From Myxococcales bacterium (GTDB lineage: Bacteria > Myxococcota_A > Bradymonadia > UBA7976 > UBA1532): DNA of 64,000 nt. Shown piece by piece: positions 1 through 6,644 of this stretch. The position numbers and the translations under genes were made by a program. Location of the stretch: positions 124,001 to 188,000 of the forward strand of contig JACKDP010000004.1 in the NCBI GenBank assembly GCA_020633435.1. Reading direction: 5' to 3'. The stretch's first letter is position 1; every line of letters begins with the position of its first letter. A model generated the notes under the pieces. It searched no databases and was not told the DNA's origin. It worked only from the letters and a program-made list of their open reading frames with translations.

Positions 1-358
1 CGGGGTCGGGGCGCAGGCCGGCCATCCGCTCCGGGACGAGGGCATCGCAGTCAGCATCGACCCGAGTCAGGGACACCGTCCACCCAACGTTTGCGCTGAG
101 CGCAGACTCCAATGCCTGGATGACAATGGCCTGCCGAGCGGCATCCATGCCGGTTGCGGCGACCTTGAAGAGCAGAGTCGGGCCCCCAGAGGACTCCGCC
201 AGCGCCAGCGTGGGACCGGCACAGTGCAGGAAGAACCCACAGACCAGGAGCCATCGACCCAAAGATCGGAGCCACGAGTCAAGGCATGCCCTCGGCGCCG
301 ACTGGGATCTGCCTCCTGTCAACAATACAGACACGAAGCGGTGCCCCAAGTACCTCAT
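1..358 (-). CDS. Secreted protein of unknown function, N-terminal part (runs off the left edge)
   Basis: No stop is met before the window edge, so only the first ~119 codons are visible. The ATG at 358 follows a GAGGGG Shine-Dalgarno 7-8 nt upstream. The reading frame gives a positively charged stretch, then a hydrophobic signal-like core (WLLVCGFFLHCAGPTLALA, about residues 39-57) and a mature region beginning ESSGGPTLLFKVAATG. The region before the hydrophobic core is long, so the true start may lie further in. The mature part (amphipathic helix, then TVSLTRVDADCDALV) resembles the start of periplasmic or outer-membrane accessory proteins, but I do not recognise a family. The frame has typical GC3 bias while the opposite-strand ORFs here do not, which is why this one was chosen. 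Confidence 0.6.
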   Translation of the reverse strand, partial: MRYLGHRFVSVLLTGGRSQSAPRACLDSWLRSLGRWLLVCGFFLHCAGPTLALAESSGGPTLLFKVAATGMDAARQAIVIQALESALSANVGWTVSLTRVDADCDALVPERMAGLRPDP

Positions 359-568
359 GACCGACCCCTCAATCAGGCTTCCTGCCTGGAGCCCTCGCCG
401 AACTGTAGCGGGCTGGTCCTGGAGACTCAAGCCCCAGCCCGACCGACGGTTCACCAGTGGTGAACGTGATCGGGACTTCATGGGTGACCGCCGTCTGACG
501 TGCACTTCCCACGGCGACCACTTCATGGGGACGAAGGTGAACACCGTGAGCGCGCCATCCCCCAAGAC

Positions 569-596
569 TTCACTGCGTCGAGTTCACTGCGTCGAG
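569..596. repeat. Perfect 2 x 14-bp tandem repeat
   Basis: TTCACTGCGTCGAG occurs twice with no spacer. It lies in the intergenic region about 300 bases upstream of the BlaI-type gene. Function unknown. Confidence 0.85.
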
Positions 597-823
597 GGCG
601 GACCGGAGGTCTGCGATCGGTGCCGCCCCCGAGAAGTCGAGACTCGGCAGGTCCTGCTCGATACGCCTCCTCGCCCACATGAGCGTGCCTCAAAGCTGAC
701 CACGGACGCCGCCGGCGTGTGCGCTGGCTGCGCGCCAGGCGCCCGCGATCCGGTGCGGCGTGCGGCCGAGGCCGGGGGCGGCCTGCCCGAGCACCCTCCG
801 TCGCCCGGCCCCACAAAATCCGA

Positions 824-852
824 TTGACGGTCGGAGCTTTGCTCCAGTAGCG
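824..852 (+). promoter_or_regulatory. Candidate promoter with overlapping dyad operator for the BlaI-M56-efflux locus
   Basis: A good -35 (TTGACG, 824-829) is followed after 17 bases by GTAGCG (847-852), a weak -10. The spacer holds a perfect dyad GGAGC-TTT-GCTCC (833-845). BlaI/CopY-family repressors bind dyads overlapping their own promoter, so this is the obvious operator candidate. The sequence is not the classic BlaI or CopY box, and binding is inferred from position only. Confidence 0.4.
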
Positions 853-890
853 TCCCGGCGTCCGGCACCGTGGGCCGGCGGGAGGGGCCC

Positions 891-1292
891 GTGTCGATGC
901 TCCGCCTCTCTGATCTCGCGCTGGGCGAGCTGGAGCGTGATGTGCTCGACGTGCTCTGGACGGACGGGGCGCTCAACCCGGGGGCCGTCCATGAGCGCGT
1001 CGGGGCGCACCGCGGCATCTCGGTCAACACGGTGTCGTCGGCGCTCAAGCGGCTGCAGGACAAGGGGCTGCTGGCCCGCGAGAAGGTGAGCCACGCCTAC
1101 GTCTACCGTGCCATCGTCAGCCGGGCGGAGCTGCAGCGGCAGCTCATCGACGGCATCGCGGCGCAGTTCGGTGACGCTGGCGGGGTGGGGCTGCTGGCGG
1201 CGTTCGTGGACGTGGCGGAGGAGCGGGGCGAGGAGACGCTGCGGCGGCTGGAGCAGATGATCGCCGCGCGACTGGGCGAGGGCGGCCCGTGA
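891..1292 (+). CDS. BlaI/MecI/CopY-family transcriptional repressor
   Basis: Winged-helix repressor of about 133 residues, the usual size. The start LSDLALGELERDVLDVLW and the recognition region with ISVNTVSSALKRLQDKGLL (about residues 45-63) match the family. The C-terminal helices would form the dimer and carry the protease-sensitive linker. In the family, such repressors are inactivated by proteolysis triggered by a membrane M56 sensor, and that partner is the next gene: its GTG start overlaps this stop (GTGA, 1289-1292). GGAGGGG at 881-887 supports GTG 891 or ATG 897 as start. A GTG at 870 is in frame but has no such site. Downstream genes encode a CusCBA-type pump, so the likely signal is a metal ion rather than a beta-lactam (inference). 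Confidence 0.88.
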   Translation: MSMLRLSDLALGELERDVLDVLWTDGALNPGAVHERVGAHRGISVNTVSSALKRLQDKGLLAREKVSHAYVYRAIVSRAELQRQLIDGIAAQFGDAGGVGLLAAFVDVAEERGEETLRRLEQMIAARLGEGGP

Positions 1293-1330
1293 TCGGGCTG
1301 ATCGAGGCCGGGTTGCTGGCGGCGACGCTG

Positions 1331-1339
1331 CTGGCCGCG
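1331..1339. repeat. Left 9-bp target-site duplication of the IS256-family element
   Basis: CTGGCCGCG at 1331-1339 is repeated at 2774-2782 immediately outside the opposite element end. Eight to nine base duplications are usual for IS256-family insertions. The perfect match argues for recent insertion. Confidence 0.9.
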
Positions 1340-1367
1340 GGTAGAGTCCACAGACGTGGTGTACGAG
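1340..1367 (+). repeat. Left terminal inverted repeat of the IS256-family element
   Basis: About 28 bp, starting GGT and ending GTGGTGTACGAG. It matches the inverted right end (2746-2773) at 22 of 28 positions. The inner 12 bases and the block GTCCAC are identical. Confidence 0.85.
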
Positions 1368-1492
1368 CCCTGACCTGACCCCGGCGCCAGCCTCGGCGTC
1401 AGCCGCGGGCGCTCGGGGCCTGGAAGAAGAGGGACCACCGCGTCATCTTCAAGTCGCCAAACACAAAGACGATCTGGCCGAGGCCAGAAACG

Positions 1493-2725
1493 GTGGTCGA
1501 CATGAAGATGGATGGAAAGGCCCTGCTGGGCAAGCTGATCGAGGACACGCCTGACGACGTGGTCGCCGAGCTCCTCAAGAACGTCACCGAGTCGCTCATG
1601 GGCGCCCAGGTCGACGCGCTGTGCGGCGCAGCCCGTGGCGAGCGGTCGCCGGCGCGCGTCAACCAGCGCAACGGCTACCGCATCCGCCCCTGGGACACGC
1701 GGGCGGGCACCATCGAGCTCGCCATTCCCAAGCTGCGTTCGGGGAGCTACTTCCCCGAATGGCTGCTGGAGCGCCGTCGGCGGGCCGAGCGAGCGCTGAT
1801 GAGCGTCATCGCCGAGTCCTACGTGCTGGGCGTGTCGACCAGGCGCGTCGACAAGCTCGTCAAGGCCCTCGGCGTCGAGGGCATCTCGAAGTCGCAGGTC
1901 TCCAAGCTGTCGGAATCATTGGATGAAGAGGTCAAGACATTCCGGGAGCGGCCCCTCTCGGGGGCCTATCCCTTCGTCTGGCTCGATGCTCTCGAGATCA
2001 AGTGCCGCGAGGAGGGTCGCGTGGTCAGCGTCGCGGCTCTGCTCGCGGTGGGGGTCAACCAGGAGGGCAAGCGCGAGATCCTCGGGCTGGACACCACGAC
2101 GACGGAGGACGGCGCCGGCTGGCTCGCCTTCCTGCGCGGCCTGGTGGTCCGCGGCCTGGGGGGCGTGCGCCTGGTGACCTCGGACGCCCACAGTGGCCTG
2201 GTGAAGGCCATCCGGGCGGCGCTGCCGTCGGCGAGCTGGCAGCGGTGCCGCACGCACTTCATGCGCAACCTGCTCACGAAGGTGCCCAAGAAGGCGCAGA
2301 GCTTCGTCGCCACGGCGGTGCGGACCATCTTCCAGCAGCCGGACGCGGCTGAGGTCGGGACCCAGTTCAGCCGCGTCGTCACGCAGCTCGAGGGCCGCTT
2401 CCCGGACGTCGCCGACTACCTCGCCGAGGCGCGCGAGGACCTGCTGGCCTTCACCCAGCACCCGACGACCGTGTGGAAGCAGATCTGGTCGAACAACCCC
2501 CAGGAGCGGCTCAACAAGGAGGTGAGACGGAGGACCGACGTGGTCGGGATCTTCCCGAGCAGATTCGCGCTGTTGCGACTGGTCGGAATGGTGCTGGCCG
2601 AGCAGAACGATGAGTGGATTGAAGCGCGGCGCTACATGAACCTCGAAGCGGTGCAGGGCACGGCGTCAGGGAGCGTGGTCGTGGACGCGGAGGCGCCCCG
2701 CCGACTGGCGGCGGAGGCGGTGTAG
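1493..2725 (+). CDS. IS256-family (Mutator-type) transposase
   Basis: Full-length transposase of about 410 residues. Family signatures are clear: VWLDALEIK (first Asp), VTSDAHSGL (second Asp), and NNPQERLNKEVRRRTDVVGI (Glu), giving the DDE catalytic triad. It cuts and joins the ends of its own element. The start is uncertain: GTG 1493 and ATG 1502 are in frame and neither has a strong Shine-Dalgarno. No internal stop or frameshift is present. The gene ends about 20 bases before the right inverted repeat. Confidence 0.95.
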   Translation: MVDMKMDGKALLGKLIEDTPDDVVAELLKNVTESLMGAQVDALCGAARGERSPARVNQRNGYRIRPWDTRAGTIELAIPKLRSGSYFPEWLLERRRRAERALMSVIAESYVLGVSTRRVDKLVKALGVEGISKSQVSKLSESLDEEVKTFRERPLSGAYPFVWLDALEIKCREEGRVVSVAALLAVGVNQEGKREILGLDTTTTEDGAGWLAFLRGLVVRGLGGVRLVTSDAHSGLVKAIRAALPSASWQRCRTHFMRNLLTKVPKKAQSFVATAVRTIFQQPDAAEVGTQFSRVVTQLEGRFPDVADYLAEAREDLLAFTQHPTTVWKQIWSNNPQERLNKEVRRRTDVVGIFPSRFALLRLVGMVLAEQNDEWIEARRYMNLEAVQGTASGSVVVDAEAPRRLAAEAV

Positions 2726-2731
2726 GCGGAG

Positions 2732-3694
2732 ATGACGTGGTTAACCTCGTACACCACTTGCGTGGACGTGACCCTGGCCGCGGCCACCTGGGCGCTGGTG
2801 GTCATCGCCGGGCGGCGCGCCCAGCCGGTCGCCGGCCGGCCCGAGGAGCGGCTGCTGGTGGCGCGGGCCTGGCTGCTGGCGCCCCTGTGGGTGCCGGCTC
2901 TGCTGGTCCTGGCGGCCATGGCCCCCGGGGTGGTCGGGTCGCTGGTCGAGCGCGGCGATCACTGCCTGCTGCACGGCGGGCACCACCACCACCTCTGCCT
3001 CCTCCACCCGCCCCACGCCGCGGACACGGCGGTAGGGTGGCTGGTCACCCTCGCCCTGGTCCTGCCAGCGCTCCTGCTGTTCGCCCTTTGCCTCCGCCGC
3101 GTCCGCGTGGACGCGCGCCTGGCCGCGGCGCTGGTGGCCACGAGCCGGCCGTCGACCCTCGGGCCCGATGTGCGCGTCCTCGACCAGGCGGCGCCGCTGG
3201 CCCTCACCGTCGGCTGGCGGCGGCCCACCGTCCTGCTGAGCGAAGGGCTGCTGGCCCGGCTGAGCCCCGCCGGCCTGGCGGTGGTGCTGGCCCACGAGCG
3301 GGCCCACGTCGCCCGCGGGGACACCCGCCACGCGCTCATCGACCGGCTCGCCGGCTCGCTCTACCCCCGGGCCGTCGCGGCCCACCTGCTCGGCGTCATC
3401 ACGCTGGGGCGGGAGCAGGCGTGCGATGCCGCGGCTGCTCGCCGCGCCGGCGGGCCCGTCGCCGTGGCCGCCGCCTTGACCGAGATCCTGCGCCTCGGGC
3501 TGCGGCCCCCGGCCGTCGGGGTCTCGGTGGCGTCGAGCGCGGTCGAGGCGCGGGTGCTCAGCCTGCTGGCGCCGGCGCCGCCGCGGCGGCGGTGGGGCTG
3601 GCTGCTCGTCGGCGTCATCGCCGCGCTGGCCGTGGGGGGCGCGGGCCCCGTGCACACGGCCATCGAGCGCCTCGTCACCTTCCTGCTCCACTGA
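2732..3694 (+). CDS. M56-family metallopeptidase, remainder with an IS-derived start
   Basis: The ATG at 2732 lies inside the right end of the insertion element and is in frame with the M56 gene. It replaces the lost 17 N-terminal codons by 17 new ones (MTWLTSYTTCVDVTLAA). The protein then continues natively with membrane helices, a His/Cys-rich loop (residues ~76-96, DHCLLHGGHHHHLCLLHPPH), the zinc-protease motif HERAH (~188-192), and a C-terminal membrane helix. Family role: membrane sensor that cleaves a BlaI-type repressor. The His/Cys loop suggests metal sensing, fitting the efflux genes downstream. GGCGGAG just before the ATG is a weak ribosome site. Expression and correct membrane insertion are uncertain because the first helix is altered. 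Confidence 0.75.
   Translation: MTWLTSYTTCVDVTLAAATWALVVIAGRRAQPVAGRPEERLLVARAWLLAPLWVPALLVLAAMAPGVVGSLVERGDHCLLHGGHHHHLCLLHPPHAADTAVGWLVTLALVLPALLLFALCLRRVRVDARLAAALVATSRPSTLGPDVRVLDQAAPLALTVGWRRPTVLLSEGLLARLSPAGLAVVLAHERAHVARGDTRHALIDRLAGSLYPRAVAAHLLGVITLGREQACDAAAARRAGGPVAVAAALTEILRLGLRPPAVGVSVASSAVEARVLSLLAPAPPRRRWGWLLVGVIAALAVGGAGPVHTAIERLVTFLLH
2746..2773 (-). repeat. Right terminal inverted repeat of the IS256-family element
   Basis: Reverse complement of this segment begins GGTCACGTCCAC and ends GTGGTGTACGAG. It pairs with the left end at 22 of 28 positions. Confidence 0.85.
2774..2782. repeat. Right 9-bp target-site duplication of the IS256-family element
   Basis: CTGGCCGCG, identical to 1331-1339. 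Codon 18 of the original M56 gene follows directly at 2783. Confidence 0.9.
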
Positions 3695-3726
3695 TCGTGC
3701 GCGATCCCGTCGGCCAGCGAGGCACC

Positions 3727-4737
3727 GTGCGCTCCAAAACCCCGATCGATCATCGGATTTTCGTCCTCGCCCTGCTGGCCGCGTGGCCCGGGGGGGCGGC
3801 GGCGGAGGGGGCGTGTACCGTCGAGGACGCCGTCCGCCGGGCTGTTCAGCGGCCCGAGGCGGCCGCGCTCCTGGAGGGTCGACTGCAGGGCGCGCGGGCC
3901 GCGCTGGCGGCGCAGACCGTCGTGCCGACACCCACCCTGGCGGGCACCGTCGAGCGCGTCGGTGACCCGGCGGCGACCGAGGCCACGGTGCTGGTCGAGC
4001 AGGCGTTCGACCTCTCGGGCTGGCGGGGGCGGCTGCGCGAGACGCTGCCGCACGTCGAGGGCGCGGTGCGGGCCGACGTCGAGGCGTCCCGGCTGGCGCA
4101 GGCCGTCGCGGTGCGCCACGCCTTCTTCGAGGTTCGCTACCGGCAGGCGCGGGCCCAGGCCCTGGACGGGTGGATCGAGCGGCTCGAGGGCAGCGTGGCG
4201 GCCGTCCGGGCCCGGGAGGCGCGGGGGGACGTGGCCCGCTACGAGGTGCGGCGAGTCCAGCGGGAGCTCGAGACGGCCCAGGCGCGCCGCGCGGGGGAGG
4301 CGGCCCGGCTCGCCGAGGCCTGGGCGGCGCTGGGGGCCCACGTCCCGTGGTCCTCGCGGCCTGAACTCGTGGGGTCGCTGGCGCCCGAAGCCCCGCCCGG
4401 GGGGCCCACCGCGGCTCCCCTGCCCCACCTCGCCCGGCTGGCGCACCAGCAGCAGGCGCTGGCCGGCGAGCTCGACGCCGCCGGGTCGCCGCTGTGGCGG
4501 GGCTGGCGGCTGGGCGCCGGCTACCGGCGTGTGGACGAGCCGGCCGGGACCGGGCACGGCCTCGTGGTCTCCCTCGCGGTGCCCCTGGCCCTGTGGGACA
4601 CCGAGGTGCCGCGGCGGCGGCGGGCCTGCGGGCCGAGCAGGCCGCGGTCGGCGCGCACCTGCAGCTCGGCGCGGCGGTCGCGGCCCAGGCGCAGGCCGCC
4701 GCGCGGGCGCGCCTCGACGAGGCCCTGGCCGCCCTGA
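3727..4737 (+). CDS. TolC/CusC-type outer-membrane efflux protein, N-terminal part (frameshifted)
   Basis: Begins with a signal peptide (FVLALLAAWPGGAAA), then a mature protein with CTVEDAVRRAV, long Ala/Arg/Glu-rich coiled-coil helices and short beta segments, as in TolC-family channels of metal RND pumps. GTG 3727 has GAGG five bases upstream. The family-like frame holds until about 4610 (LAVPLALWDT). Beyond a run of CGG triplets (~4610-4622) it continues in another frame (see next entry). The native protein would be ~400 residues. The frame given here stops at 4737 after a non-homologous Arg/Pro-rich tail. The single-base change in a GCG-repeat run could be an assembly error or a true mutation. 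Confidence 0.75.
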   Translation: MRSKTPIDHRIFVLALLAAWPGGAAAEGACTVEDAVRRAVQRPEAAALLEGRLQGARAALAAQTVVPTPTLAGTVERVGDPAATEATVLVEQAFDLSGWRGRLRETLPHVEGAVRADVEASRLAQAVAVRHAFFEVRYRQARAQALDGWIERLEGSVAAVRAREARGDVARYEVRRVQRELETAQARRAGEAARLAEAWAALGAHVPWSSRPELVGSLAPEAPPGGPTAAPLPHLARLAHQQQALAGELDAAGSPLWRGWRLGAGYRRVDEPAGTGHGLVVSLAVPLALWDTEVPRRRRACGPSRPRSARTCSSARRSRPRRRPPRGRASTRPWPP

Positions 4738-4943
4738 CCGCGCTGCCCACGCCGGCCCACGACGCCGAGCTGACCACCCTGGCGGAGGCCGCCTTCGCCG
4801 CCGGCGAGGCGTCGCTGACCGAGTTGCTGGACGCCTGCCGCAGCGAGGTGGAGCTCGTCCTGGCCCGCGTCGATCTGCAGTGGGAGGCGCGCCGCGCCGC
4901 CCTCGACCACGACTTCAGCCTGGGCCTGGGAGGGCCGACATGA
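4623..4943 (+). CDS. TolC/CusC-type outer-membrane efflux protein, C-terminal part
   Basis: Continuation of the preceding channel gene after the frame change near 4610-4622. It reads GLRAEQAAVGAHLQLGA and then a long helix ending in QWEARRAALDHDFSLGLGG, the usual coiled-coil hairpin of TolC proteins (GEASLTELLDACRS is typical). It has no start of its own here. An in-frame ATG at 4494 would give a protein with an artificial N-terminus. The stop overlaps the next start (ATGA at 4940-4943), so the operon is translationally coupled. Confidence 0.75.
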   Translation, partial: GLRAEQAAVGAHLQLGAAVAAQAQAAARARLDEALAALTALPTPAHDAELTTLAEAAFAAGEASLTELLDACRSEVELVLARVDLQWEARRAALDHDFSLGLGGPT

Positions 4944-6586
4944 CCGGCCGAGCGATGAGGAGCCTGGCCCTGGCGGCCGTCGGCACGCTGGCGCTGGCCG
5001 GCTGCCACGGCGAGCGCGCGGCGGGCGACCACGCCCACGGCGACCACGCCCACGGCGACCATGCGGGCGAGCACGCCCACGGCGATCACCCGCACGGCGC
5101 CGCCCAGGGCGACGATCACGGGCACGGGCACGGGCACGAGGGCGCCTCGGAGGTGGTGACGAAGTGGGGCCGCGCCACCCAGCTCTTCGTCGAGTTCCCG
5201 GCCCTTGTGGTGGGCGAGGAGAGCGCGTTCGCCGCCCACCTGACGCGCCTGCAGGACCACCTGGCGATCGATTGGGGCGTGGTGGTGGTCGAGCTGGCGG
5301 GCGACGGCGGGACGGTGGAGCGCTTCTCGGTGGAGGGGCCGGCCGTCCCCGGGATCTTCCGGCCCGTGGTGAAGCCCGCCCGCGCCGGGACCCGGCGGGT
5401 GACCCTGCGCCTGGACTCTCCGGTGACCAGCGAGGTGCACGACATGGGGGAGTTCACGGTGTTCGCCACCCGCGCGGAGGCCGACGCCGCCCCGGCGGGC
5501 GAGGAGGAGGCCGGCGCCATCTCGTACCTGCTGGAGCAGCAGTGGAAGGTGCCGTTCCGGGTCGAGGCCGTCGAGGGGCGGCCCATGCGGCCCGCCATCC
5601 CCGCCTTCGCCCGGCTGACGCTCCCGACCGACGCGCAGGCGACCGTGGTGGCGCCCCGGCAGGGCCGGCTGGTCGCCCTGGGCGGGCGCCTGCCGCAGGT
5701 CGGCGAGGAGGTCGCCGCGGGCGCCGCGCTCTTCGCCGTGAGCACCGCCCTGCCCGGCGCCGCTGATCCGGCCTCGCTGGACCTGGCCACGGATCAGGCC
5801 GCCATCCGGGTGCAGGCGGCCCAGCGCGAGGTCGGTCGGCTGACCCCGCTGGTCGAGCAGGGGGTCGTCGCGAAGCGGCGCCTGGACGAAGCCCGCAGCG
5901 AGCTGGCCTCGGCGCAGGCCGAGCTGCGGGGCGCGCGGCGTCGCCAGAGCACCCTCGGCCAGAGCCAGCAGGTGGGCGGCGGCGAGGACGCGCTGGTGGT
6001 GCCCAGCCCCATCGCGGGGGCCGTGGTCGATCTCTTCGTGGCGCCCGGCGCGTGGGTCGCCGAGGGCCAGCCCCTCGCCCGCGTGGTGGATCGCGACCGC
6101 CTGTGGCTCGACGCCGGGGTGCCCGAGGCGTACGTCGGCCGCCTGGGGGCCGTGTCGGGGGCGTGGTTCCGGCTCGACAGCGTCGCCGGGGTGCTGGAGG
6201 TGGGCCGCGACGCCCTGGTCTCCGTCGGGGCGGAGGTGGATCGGGAGACTCGCACGCTCCCGGTGCGCTTCCGGCTGGACAACCTGCGCCGCGACCTCTT
6301 CGCGGGCATGACCACCCAGGCCCACGTCATCGTGGACGCCCCCCGCGTCGCCCCGGCGGTGCCCGTGGAGGCGGTGGTCGACGACGGCGGCGTGGATGTC
6401 GTCTTCGTGCAGACGGGGGGTGAGTCCTTCGCCCGGCGGCCGGTGCGGCTGGGCATCCGCGACGGCGCGTACGTCGAGGTGCTCGACGGCGTCGCCCTGG
6501 GCGAGTGGGTCGTGGCCCGGGGGGCCTGGTCGGTCAAGCTGGCCGCCACCTCGACGGCGACCATCGGCCACGGGCACGCCCACTGA
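4940..6586 (+). CDS. CusB/CzcB-type periplasmic adaptor lipoprotein with His-rich N-terminus
   Basis: 548 residues. The lipobox LALAGC (Cys ~22) is followed by a striking His/Asp/Gly-rich tract (~29-70, repeats of HAHGD and GHGHGH) likely to bind metal ions. Next come a domain with sandwich-type beta strands, the first lipoyl half (~237-268), an alpha-hairpin (~275-340), the second lipoyl half (~353-392), a beta-barrel and a membrane-proximal domain. The C-terminus again ends in HGHAH. Family role: periplasmic adaptor joining the RND pump to the outer-membrane channel and delivering metal to the pump. It overlaps the channel gene by 4 nt and precedes the pump by 58 nt. Confidence 0.92.
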   Translation: MTGRAMRSLALAAVGTLALAGCHGERAAGDHAHGDHAHGDHAGEHAHGDHPHGAAQGDDHGHGHGHEGASEVVTKWGRATQLFVEFPALVVGEESAFAAHLTRLQDHLAIDWGVVVVELAGDGGTVERFSVEGPAVPGIFRPVVKPARAGTRRVTLRLDSPVTSEVHDMGEFTVFATRAEADAAPAGEEEAGAISYLLEQQWKVPFRVEAVEGRPMRPAIPAFARLTLPTDAQATVVAPRQGRLVALGGRLPQVGEEVAAGAALFAVSTALPGAADPASLDLATDQAAIRVQAAQREVGRLTPLVEQGVVAKRRLDEARSELASAQAELRGARRRQSTLGQSQQVGGGEDALVVPSPIAGAVVDLFVAPGAWVAEGQPLARVVDRDRLWLDAGVPEAYVGRLGAVSGAWFRLDSVAGVLEVGRDALVSVGAEVDRETRTLPVRFRLDNLRRDLFAGMTTQAHVIVDAPRVAPAVPVEAVVDDGGVDVVFVQTGGESFARRPVRLGIRDGAYVEVLDGVALGEWVVARGAWSVKLAATSTATIGHGHAH

Positions 6587-6644
6587 CGCACGCCGCGTCG
6601 GGTCGGGCGCTGCGCCGGGCCGCTGGACGCGCCAAGGAGTGAGC

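Larger units (their letters stand above)
359..890. other. Gene-free stretch with a 14-bp tandem repeat
   Basis: This 532-base stretch lies between the divergent edge gene and the BlaI-type regulator. It is less GC-rich than the flanking genes, and its open frames are short or lack codon bias, so I call no gene. It holds a perfect 2 x 14 bp tandem repeat (TTCACTGCGTCGAG) at 569-596 and a promoter/operator candidate near its right end (824-852). The rest shows nothing I can name. Confidence 0.5.
1340..2773 (+). mobile_element. Complete IS256-family insertion sequence inside the M56 gene
   Basis: A 1434-bp element with imperfect ~28-bp terminal inverted repeats (1340-1367 and 2746-2773), one intact 410-codon DDE transposase, and a perfect 9-bp target duplication CTGGCCGCG on each side. 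All parts needed for transposition look intact. It is inserted in the same orientation as the host gene. Its right end supplies an in-frame ATG (2732) to the downstream M56 remainder. Confidence 0.92.
1289..3694 (+). pseudogene. M56-family sensor protease gene interrupted by an IS256-family element
   Basis: The original gene started at GTG 1289, overlapping the repressor stop. After 17 codons (VIGLIEAGLL...LAA, the start of the first membrane helix) it is broken by the insertion at 1340-2773. The coding frame resumes at 2783 and runs to TGA 3694. Removing the element and one 9-bp target duplication restores a single 320-residue frame exactly. The protein has several membrane helices, the M56 zinc motif HERAH, and a downstream glutamate/aspartate-rich helix (GREQACDAAA) typical of BlaR1/MecR1-type peptidases. 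The cell may still make the protein from a start inside the element (see the 2732-3694 entry). Confidence 0.9.

Noticed and set aside
120..827. Plus-strand 235-codon open frame near the left edge
   Set aside because: It overlaps a minus-strand frame with a signal peptide and Shine-Dalgarno, and has no family features or codon bias.
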